Part shown: positions 53,420 to 61,479 of the stretch, piece by piece | How the letters are laid out: the number at the start of each line of letters is the position of its first letter | Numbering within the stretch: position 1 is the stretch's first letter | NCBI GenBank assembly: GCA_905116865.2 | Contig: CAJHNH020006612.1 | Span: 221,001-285,000 of the forward strand | DNA: 64,000 nucleotides | DNA from: Candidula unifasciata | Lineage: Eukaryota; Mollusca; Gastropoda; Stylommatophora; Geomitridae | Reading direction: 5' to 3' | Program-made: the position numbers and the translations under genes | Notes under the pieces: generated by a model | Seen by the model: only the letters and a program-made list of their open reading frames with translations | The model's database searches: none | Told to the model about the DNA's origin: nothing

Positions 53420-54130
53420 CACTGTCATGTAACCTAGTCAGTATTGTTGTTAAGGTTATTGCAGCTTTACTGTAAACCACTGTAATGAATGCACTTGTGT
53501 CTCCTCCACACTTGATCTCTCTAGTGCAGATTTAACACTGACTCTGTTGTCTAGAGGTTAGGTCACAGCTCAATCTAACCAGACGGCATTTCTCTCCACG
53601 GTCACACGACTTCAAACAACAGTTGACACCAGCTGACACATTTCACGAGTTTATTATCACTGTAGCACAAGACACCAATCACAGTAGAATCAACTTACAC
53701 CATTCGGACAGTCTCGACTTGCTCACGCATTAAAGCTCAAGACATGCTTCAAACGATGGACACTGGCATATTCACAGCTGGCTCAACAATCAAACAGTGT
53801 AACACAACAGCTGGCCTTCACGATCATTCATTCGACTCTGATTCAGATCCAGGTGCTCTCTTCATTCTCGATTCATCTTCACAGATTCAGTTTCACATCC
53901 TTCTAGTCTGGAGCCCAGTCACCGAATGACCACCTGATTCTCAATCCCCCAGATCTCCCATTCACACGTGACTCACTCTCTCTTGTCGTTTCACCATATC
54001 TCCGTGAAACCCATGCTCTCAGGGACTTACCCAATTATGCCAGTCATCCCCTGACGTTATCCCTATTTATAGCATCATTACAACCACAATACAGGATATC
54101 AGCCACCTGTTTATTTCAAACACAGAAGTT
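53420..54130 (-). mobile_element. Candidate solo LTR or LTR plus leader (minus)
   Basis: On the minus strand a TATA-like GCTATAAATAGGGA (about 54063-54076) is followed some 410 bp later by AATAAACTCGTG (near 53655). No coding frame is seen. This fits an LTR promoter and poly(A) signal, but no second LTR, primer site or target duplication was confirmed. Confidence 0.35.
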
Positions 54131-54132
54131 TG

Positions 54133-54585
54133 GTGTTTCTGTATACTATCATCTAATGTTAAATATAATTCACAATAATCACATTTTTTAATTTGTGGCT
54201 GTGTTGTGTGCATTTTATTTATTGTTTCGTATGATCCATATAATCACTGCCGTTCATGATCATTCCAGAGCATGAGATACTGCTGCAGCGGGGTTTCATT
54301 CATAAAACTGATTTGCCATATACTCAAGCTCTCACTTCTCAGATGACTCAGTTTTTATACCTTTATTTTTTTTTTTTAATTTAATATTTTAAAATTACTT
54401 CCAAACAGGGTTTGTTATATAGAACATTAATTTCAGCTTTGTTTAGATTGTATTTATTATGCTTAAAGTGTTACTAAATATTATGTTATGATATCACAAT
54501 TGATGTCATTGCACATTAGACCATATCAAGTGTGGTCAGTCTTACAGTGCAATAGCCAACAATACAGCAGCCATTCCATTCCAGT
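54133..54585. other. No gene seen
   Basis: AT-rich, with a T run at about 54366-54378. Nothing recognised. Confidence 0.5.
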
Positions 54586-54589
54586 GTAG

Positions 54590-54768
54590 AACTTCTCACT
54601 ATTCCCATCCTTCAGAATTTAACATTGGTGAATCAGCCATGTGTACCTGTGGACTGGTACCTGAGACAACAGATTACAAGACTCCCCCAAGACTCACAGC
54701 ATTTCCAGGCAAAACTTCTAGCCAAGAGAAACATTGGTTAAAGCCAAACTTTACGGGACGTTGAGTGA
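54590..54768 (+). mobile_element. LINE-A internal fragment
   Basis: AATCAGCCATGTGTACCTGT then GGACTGGTACCTGAGACAAC match the 4185-4556 copy. Stops abruptly where a RepA piece begins. Confidence 0.75.
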
Positions 54769-54769
54769 C

Positions 54770-54935
54770 AGGTCTGATTCATTTGCATGCAGGTTCCTTG
54801 CCTCTCAGGCAGATGTACTCTGACTTCAAACGAAGCTCCCAGTTTGTCAACGTTCATGACATGCTTGCTGGGGAGGCATTGGGTCTATTCTTGTTTTCTC
54901 CTCAATGGGGTCCCGGAACCCACACGGGGAATCCA
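54770..54935 (-). repeat. RepA 5' part (minus)
   Basis: Inverse marks TTGCCTCTCAGGCAGATGTA and CCGGAACCCACACGGGGA. Joined directly to a LINE-A fragment. Confidence 0.82.
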
Positions 54936-54999
54936 GTGAGAATAACATGCAGGAAAGGAAGAAGAATCTCTATGTGACATTTTGTTTATGTGTCTTCGT

Positions 55000-55080
55000 T
55001 TTGTTTCTTCTTCTTCTCGTCGTCGTCCTCTTCCTCCCCCACCTCCTCCTCCTCCTTCTTCTTTGCTGCTGCTATCGTCT
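55000..55080. repeat. CTT/CCT simple repeat
   Basis: Pyrimidine run. A similar one lies at 55520-55720. Confidence 0.85.
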
Positions 55081-55741
55081 TTGTATTTTTCTTCTCTTCA
55101 TCCAGGTACTTAATCAAAGCATTGTGGATCTTTTGCAACTGTGTTATATTTAGAAACCTGGGACCAATCTTTGATTTGCATTTATACAAATTGGGACTAC
55201 TGTCTTGTACATTTACTGTGTCACTATTTTTACTGCATATGTAAAATGTATTTCCTTATTTTATGTTGCATTTATACAGTGTATTGCACTATTTATAGTG
55301 CATTTATAAGTGGAAAATGTGTGTTTTATATGTGTATATATATATATAATTTATAATTATGTGGCACCACTTTGGTGTGCTTTATAAAACTTACTTTTTA
55401 TCTGTATATTTATAGAGCAGGGTATAATAAAACTGGTATTCTGTTTATGTGTCTGGGACCACTGTTATTTTGCAATAAAGAAAAACCCCTGGCACCACAA
55501 TGGCTTATTTCTGGTTGTTTTTTTTTCTCCTCCAACTTTTTTCCACTTCTGTTGTTGCTGTTGTCCCCCTTCTCTTTTTTCTTACTTCCCTATTATACTT
55601 ATTATTATTATCATTCCCACTGCTCTTCTCCACCTCCTCATCTTTTTCTTCTTTTCTCTGTTCTTTCTTGTTTTTATTCCTGCTGTATTCTCCCTTCTCC
55701 TCTCTCTCCTCTTTTTTTTTTTTAAATATTCTCCTTATTAA

Positions 55742-55866
55742 CTCTTTAAGTCCCAGGGGGTTTAGCATCAGAGGACCAATTAGAAAGAGACATAAAATCA
55801 GCGCATCTTGCGTTCATTGGGCTTCTAGTTAGGAACCTATGATACTTTCCTTGGGACTCAAAGGGT
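55742..55866. mobile_element. piggyBac-type MITE, family P1, copy 3
   Basis: Ends CTCTTTAAGTCCCAGGGGG and CTTGGGACTCAAAGGG, flanked by TTAA at 55738-55741 and 55867-55870. 125 bp. Confidence 0.88.
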
Positions 55867-55944
55867 TAAATATTATTCCTGCTTGTGTTCTTCCTCTGCC
55901 TTGTCATCGTTGTCATCATACAGCTTGAATAATAACCACAGTAT

Positions 55945-56365
55945 GCAAAATAAGGTGCTGAAGTCTGAGGCAACCAGCCTGGAGGCACACCACAGCTATC
56001 GGGATGCCATGCAAACACGTTTTACTAACTTGAACAGGTTTTACACAAGACTCAAGTTTGTACTAGAGACAATGTTGGTTAGTTGCGTATCCGTTACAGG
56101 ACGTTGAAGAACCAACCCCAGCAGCCCCTGGCTGTTGTGTGGTTTCTCTAGGCAAATTTACATCTAGAAGTTTGCCATTGCTTTCTGGACAGTCGGCCCC
56201 CTGATACCACTGTCAAAACCAACGCAAGGCACATGGCCCGCAGCTAGGATCGAACCCGGCACCCCGGCATTACGAAGCGTTCGCATCAACTTAGCCACAG
56301 AGCTGACTACTAGAGACTACTGCAGATAAAGATAACTTATTTCGGGCGAACGAACGAACAACGAA
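55945..56365 (+). mobile_element. Decayed LINE tail split by a SINE
   Basis: The two halves (to 56070 and from 56308) join into sequence that ends ATAACTTATTTCGGGCGAACGA, the LINE-A terminus. The left half shares GGTGCTGAAGTC-GAGGCAACC with 32070. Confidence 0.75.
56071..56307 (-). mobile_element. tRNA-derived SINE with 10-bp TSD (family S4)
   Basis: The minus strand starts GTCAGCTCTGTGGCTAAGTT (A box TGGCTAAGTTG) and then GGTGCCGGGTTCGATCC (B box). It is 237 bp long. The duplication TACTAGAGAC stands at 56061-56070 and 56308-56317. Confidence 0.9.
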
Positions 56366-56440
56366 GAAAATCAAATATCTTCAAGATTCACTTTAACTGG
56401 ACCTGTATATAAATATATATTTTAAGTAACCGGGAAGGCT

Positions 56441-56580
56441 AACCCGGTCAACAAATGCTCGCAGAAGTTGGATGTGTTGGCTGAAAGGTTCAAATATCGC
56501 AGCCATGCTGTAAACGGACACAACGCAATTACTACATCTTTGGATGAACACACAAGAATAAGAGGATATTTCAACGCAAC
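56441..56580 (+). repeat. Interspersed repeat shared with 25187-25320
   Basis: Match over about 135 bp with scattered changes. Family unknown. Confidence 0.75.
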
Positions 56581-56682
56581 TGTAGTTTATGTGAGCTTCA
56601 CATTTCCACAGATTGTGTCCTCTTCATTATTTTGTGTCAAATCATTGAAAACTTGAGCCAGCCACAAAAGTCTACTGCGAAA

Positions 56683-56870
56683 TGGTTCAGTCGATTGCCT
56701 CGTGCTCTGGAGGTCGTGGGTTCGTTTCATGGCTGCGTTGTTTGACACATTGGGTCCGTCACCAGAGCTGTGGTGTACCTGCTTCGTATGATGCTCGACA
56801 TATGGCTTCTCTGATCTTTGGCGAGAGACCAAACCATATAAGATAAAATATAAAACCTAGTGCAATGAAG
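56683..56870 (+). mobile_element. tRNA-derived SINE (family S3)
   Basis: Head ATGGTTCAGTCGATTGCCTC (A-box-like) then GGTCGTGGGTTCGTTTC (B-box-like). The body is shared with 29772-29960. Confidence 0.72.
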
Positions 56871-56954
56871 TCAATCTTCTCATTCTCAACTGTAACTTTT
56901 CGACGGAGGGTTTATCTTTAAGTTTCATTAGGAATGACAGGCAGAAGAATCTTG

Positions 56955-57236
56955 TTCTTCTTCCGGTTCACTAGCGGTAACCTCCAGCAACCTCCAGTTC
57001 TGGTCATTCATCCACGTCTGCACTCTTTAGTATTGTTTCAGAGTTTTGCATGCACATCTGTTTTACAGATATGGCTTATTTTGTATGCAGACTGTTGGTT
57101 CCTTGCATCTCATGCAGAGGCACTTTGGAAATACCCAAAATTAGACTCTTACGACATGCTTATTAAGGGGCAGTGGGTTTATTCAACTTATTCACCACAA
57201 AGGGACCCTTGGACCCACATGGGAAGGGCAGGAGAA
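56955..57236 (-). repeat. RepA copy (minus), partly duplicated downstream
   Basis: From CTTGTTCTTCTTCCGGTTCAC to GGACCCACATGGGA. Its 5' two-thirds are repeated at 57342-57537 by the 301-bp duplication. Confidence 0.87.
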
Positions 57237-57642
57237 TGATTTTCACCTACTGTCATTTGTTGTGACGGTAGGAAAACGATTCTCCTAAATAACTAGAGAC
57301 AAGTAACCGGCAGCCGAAATAGCTCAGTTGGGAGAACCCGGGAGTTTTGCATGCACATCTGTTTTACAGATATGGCTTATTTTGTATGCAGACTGTTGGT
57401 TCCTTGCATCTCATGCAGAGGCACTTTGGAAATACCCAAAATTAGACTCTTACGACATGCTTATTAAGGGGCAGTGGGTTTATTCAACTTATTCACCACA
57501 AAGGGACCCTTGGACCCACATGGGAAGGGCAGGAGAATGATTTTCACCTACTGTCATTTGTTGTGACGGTAGGAAAACGATTCTCCTAAATAACTAGAGA
57601 CAAGTAACCGGCAGCCGAAATAGCTCAGTTGGGAGAGCGTTA
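57041..57642. repeat. Perfect 301-bp tandem duplication
   Basis: 57041-57341 and 57342-57642 match base for base except for the last few bases at the join. The unit holds most of a minus-strand RepA copy and the start of tRNA-Phe. Such identity means very recent origin or an assembly error. Confidence 0.9.
57313..57335 (+). pseudogene. Truncated tRNA-Phe (5' 23 nt only)
   Basis: The first 23 nt of tRNA-Phe up to the end of the A box, followed directly by unrelated sequence (ACCCGGG, then a RepA copy). It lies at the breakpoint of a 301-bp tandem duplication and lacks anticodon and B box, so it cannot make a tRNA. Confidence 0.9.
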
Positions 57643-57686
57643 GACTGAAGATCTAAAGGTCCCTGGTTCAATCCCGGGTTTCGGCA
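57614..57686 (+). tRNA. tRNA-Phe (GAA)
   Basis: A 73-nt cloverleaf with acceptor GCCGAAA paired to TTTCGGC, D-arm A box TAGCTCAGTTGG, anticodon GAA in the loop CTGAAGA, T-arm B box GGTTCAATCC and discriminator A. A run of T at 57706-57716 can end Pol III transcription. The gene is the left arm of a perfect 92-bp inverted repeat, and a truncated copy lies 301 bp upstream. Confidence 0.97.
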
Positions 57687-58063
57687 ATCCGGCAGCTGTC
57701 ATTAATTTTTTTTTTTAATTACTAAAAATGATTAACAAAGAATGTAGACCCTATGAACCTGCCCTAATGCGACGGCCGTTGTAATTGTAATGAGAAACAG
57801 ATCTTTAAACAGCGTCGCAGTGACGCATTTCCCTCCTGCCTATTGGCCATTATTCCCCACTACATACTGAGACAAAATATCTGGCATTTCACGAGTTCTC
57901 GGATTACCCGAGATAGGGTCAACAAAAAGAAAAACGCTCCCGTAAATTTGAAGGCATATTTTGGTATTTTAAGGTATTCTGAATTAGGGCAGTTTCTTGT
58001 CATCCATTCTTTGTTATACGTTTCTAATTAAAAAAATGAAAAATCATATAGCAGCTGCCGGAT

Positions 58064-58136
58064 TGCCGAAACCCGGGATTGAACCAGGGACCTTTAGATC
58101 TTCAGTCTAACGCTCTCCCAACTGAGCTATTTCGGC
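58064..58136 (-). tRNA. tRNA-Phe (GAA)
   Basis: Exact reverse complement of the gene at 57614-57686, with the same GAA anticodon and boxes. The identity extends to 92 bp (58052-58143), including the 12-bp 3' flank ATCCGGCAGCTG. A short T run follows on the minus strand. Confidence 0.97.
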
Positions 58137-58599
58137 TGCCGGTAGTTAGAGCGGGTTAATGGGAGAATATTATGATACTACATTGGCGTGTTATATGTAA
58201 CATGTAATATTGTGTGTATGTTGAAGCAAGTCTCTGTCGTGTTCAAGGTCAGAACAAAAGATACTACAATAAACTTCTCATGAGAACCATCAGAGAGGTA
58301 CCTTGGAGTAGCTGCTGCATTTGGGGACTGAGCACGAATGGGAATGCTCAAAGACGGAGACAGTAATAACGTTAGCATACACCTACATATTTGGAACACA
58401 GCATGTTGTAGAGGCTGTTGCACCAGAAGATCAGTGCTCTGACTTTCCGCTAACAAAACTCTTTGATTTGTTGTTGTTGAAACAGACGGTACAACTCACG
58501 ATTATCACCCCATCTCGTTCGGCTGCGTGATTTTTATATTGGTTCCCACTGACTGTCCTATATTCTAGAGGTGTCCCATGTTGCTTGTTTTGAACGTTT

Positions 58600-58810
58600 C
58601 AAGCACATCTAACACTGATGACAGCTGCCGGTAACGAGCGTAAACATACAAAAACATCAAGGATTCGATACTCACGAATTGTCGCGCTTTCGGCGCTTTT
58701 TCCTGTAGTATTTCTTCTTTGCACACAGTCGCCTTCGGCGCCTGAGACCCAATCACAACAAGACATTCCAGAAACAAGACCCATTTACTGCGAAAATAAA
58801 CCTGTGCATT
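58600..58810 (-). other. Possible first exon of a minus-strand gene
   Basis: A GC-rich, non-repetitive stretch has a good donor on the minus strand (CAATTC then GTGAGT, near 58672). No protein family or acceptor partner seen in the window. Speculative. Confidence 0.2.
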
Positions 58811-59269
58811 TTCGTCTGTGGGAACGAATATGAAATCAGGCAGCCGTTGACGTTGACGTTGAAAAATGAAAAAAAAAAAGAAAAACTCGGACGGCTTCAA
58901 CCTGCCTCTGGGGCTTGGTTTTATTTGCGTCCTTGCGTCTTTGCGGTTTTAGTATCTGTATTTCGGTGCGACGATGTCTCACGTCTTGTAGGTTTTTTCT
59001 TGCTGTTTTGCAACACTGGCTTGGGTTGGGAATGGACGGTTTACTTGTCCTGAAAAGGACTAGTAGGGTATGCCGGGCACGACGAGATGTGAGGAGAACT
59101 GTGAGCTGTGGCAATAGATTGTAGTCTTCTCATATGCGATGGCGTGTAGCGTTTGTAGTCATGTCTATCTATAACTCGTGTACTTTGAGTCAGTCCTGAC
59201 ACAGATGATCCTACATGCCATGATGTCTGACTGTCCAGCATCTTGTCTCTCGGTCTCCCTCTGCCACTT

Positions 59270-59385
59270 TTGGGGGGTTGGGAAAGGGGGGGGGGGTGAG
59301 GGACATAATAATAGACCTTCTACTGTGCCCTGTCAAGCATATCGTAAATGTCGACTGATTAGGAGTTAGTTGAAATCGGACGTTT
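59270..59385 (+). repeat. RepA fragment, diverged
   Basis: ATAATAGACCTTCTACTGTG then GTAAATGTCGACTGATTAGG keep the RepA order. G-rich start. Confidence 0.6.
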
Positions 59386-59399
59386 TGCACTGTTTCTGT

Positions 59400-59818
59400 T
59401 AAATATTGTCCCAGCTGATGCATTGGTGAGAGTGTCAGGACAGTAGAATAACAACATGTAACAGGGGTATAATGATAATCTGATCTATCATAAATATGTA
59501 GTTATACAGTACTAGCAGTACCGGCCACGCTTTGCTGTGGCTCAGTCTGGCAAACTGGGGAGAAAAGAAAACTCGCACGTGTCTAATATGGTTAATATCA
59601 CAATCGTTGTCTGCGCAGGTATACAGACAGTCTGATTGCCGACTCTAGAACACGCAGCATATAAGTGACTTAATAGTAGCGGTGGTTTAAATTGTATTAT
59701 TAGAACTTTTTTTTTTGTGTGTGTCCATACATGGTCAAGTGTTTTTTTTAAATCTTAAACAGCTGAAAGTAAAGCTTACTACTGTATTTCTAAATTACTG
59801 ACAGATTCACACACATAC

Positions 59819-59855
<37 letters not shown>

Positions 59856-60360
59856 ACACACACACATAAACAAGAGAATAGCCAAGGACAAATATGAGCA
59901 CACTATAAATAAAACAAAAAAGATGAGAACTTAAAAATCAAGTTTTAATCTTAATTACAATAATGTTTTAAGCTTTCTCAGTTAACAGTGACTGTCATCA
60001 TTCCCCCCCCCCCCCCTCCCCCACCCCAATATTCACCGACTATTACTCTCTCCCTCTGCGAAGGATTTGAAAAATTCATCATCTGACCATTGTTAATTAC
60101 CCTTGGCATCCGTGTCCACCCGGATTAAAATGAACTTTAAGCTCTCGCATTTAACATTTTCTGTCATCAGCCCCCCCCCCACCCCCCCCCCCCACCCCCC
60201 CCACCCCACCCCCCCCCCCCTCGTCCCCTCCTCACAAATGTACCGACTACTCTTCTCTCCTTTACCGAAGAAATGCCAACATCTTAATATTTCCATACAT
60301 TCTGTTAACAACTCTTCGATACCATAACGATCAGCTTCGCGCAGATTTTTTGAGGTCAAC
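59400..60360. other. No gene seen; A and C tracts
   Basis: A-run of about 34 at 59820-59853, C-rich runs at 60004-60018 and 60172-60220. Phrases around 59510 (TACCGGCCACGCTTTGCTGTGG) look like an interspersed repeat end, but no structure is certain. Confidence 0.5.
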
Positions 60361-60368
60361 AGTCAAAG

Positions 60369-60828
60369 GATCCGTGTAAATGTTCAAAGCATATTTATTC
60401 CAACTCTGTGCTACCAGTGCCAGACATGGTCACTCACAACAAACCATAAAAGAAAATTAGGAACCACGGAAATGAGATGTCTGAGAAGGGCTGTAGGAGT
60501 GACCATAAGAGATAAGATCAGGAATGAGCTCATAAAAGAAAAAGTCGGCACAGAACCAATTCTAAATTACATACAAAGACAGCAAGTGAAATGGTTTGCT
60601 CACTTAGAGAGAATGCCTTGTGACACCATACCATACAAAGCATACATGGAAAGAGAAGAAGGTCGTAGAGCAAGAGGTAGACCAAGAACAAGATGCAAGG
60701 ATAACATCAGAGAAGCTCTACAACAGCACGATGTGCCTATTGTCGAGGCAGCCAGAAAAGCTAGAAACAGAACATTATATCTCTCTCGACACCCACAGCG
60801 GTAAAAGAGGAAGTGAAGAAGGAGAAGA
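60369..60828 (+). mobile_element. 5'-truncated LINE tail with TSD
   Basis: Close copy of 41115-41546 with about 28 more bp at the 5' end (reading VQSIFIPTL). The frame is open from [20 protein letters not shown] to a stop, then GAAGGAGAAGA. AGTCAAAG at 60361-60368 and 60829-60836 is a probable 8-bp target duplication. Confidence 0.88.
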
Positions 60829-60839
60829 AGTCAAAGTTC

Positions 60840-61300
60840 GCCTATCAGCGTAAATAAAAACGTGCGTCATTAACGCAACGAAAAATAAAAATAAAAACTG
60901 ATCGTCGGAAAACAAAACCAAGATGCCGTTGTGATCGTCATTGGAGCTATGTAGTTCATGCCTTGTGCAACACACTTGCATAAAAGCACGCGCGTATTTG
61001 AATGCAACATTGTGTGAAATTTTCAAAGTAATCAGCGAAGACCATTAGACCTTTGGGCGTAGCTTCATGCAGAGGTCTGAGGTCAACAGTCAAAGGTCTT
61101 CTATCAGTGGAACTAAAAACAATTCCAGGCAAGCAACAAAACTAAAACAGATGTGATCGTTGTTGTAGCTATGTAGTTCGTGGCTTGTGCGACACACTTA
61201 CAAAAAAAACACACGCTCAGTCAAATACAAAGTTGTGTGAGAATATGAAAGCAATCGGTGATGAACTTACGGAGATTAGCTATTACAACGAACAAAAATT
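60840..61300. repeat. Two diverged tandem copies of an unknown repeat
   Basis: GAGCTATGTAGTTC then GCCTTGTGCAACACACTTGC at about 60945 return in changed form at about 61165. GAGGTCAACAGTCAAAGG occurs at 60352 and 61080. The LINE copy at 60369 landed inside it. Confidence 0.6.
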
Positions 61301-61370
61301 TACATTTGTGTTAATATGAAACTACCATTTAAACTCTTCTATAAAGCATCTCGAGCGACATCTTCCAGCA

Positions 61371-61443
61371 GCCGAAATAGCTCAGTTGGGAGAGCGTTAG
61401 ACTGAAGATCTAAAGGTCCCTGGTTCAATCCCGGGTTTCGGCA
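61371..61443 (+). tRNA. tRNA-Phe (GAA)
   Basis: Third intact copy, identical across all 73 nt. It shares the 3' flank ATCCGGCAGCTG with the other two but has a different 5' flank. A T5 run at 61464-61468 is a plausible terminator. Confidence 0.97.
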
Positions 61444-61479
61444 ATCCGGCAGCTGCTACCTACTTTTTATTTATTACTT

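Larger units (their letters stand above)
57607..58143. repeat. 92-bp perfect inverted repeat around two tRNA-Phe genes
   Basis: Arms 57607-57698 and 58052-58143 are exact reverse complements with a 353-bp spacer of unrelated, partly AT-rich sequence. Each arm is a tRNA plus 7 bp of 5' flank and 12 bp of 3' flank. Confidence 0.92.

Noticed and set aside
55505..55768. Lys/Glu-rich minus frame
   Set aside because: Comes from a pyrimidine-rich simple repeat. No other coding sign.
60369..60828. LINE tail with a fixed 5' end, hence a SINE-like unit
   Set aside because: At first both copies seemed to start at the same base. The target duplication at 60361 shows that this copy starts about 28 bp earlier, so ordinary 5' truncation explains both.
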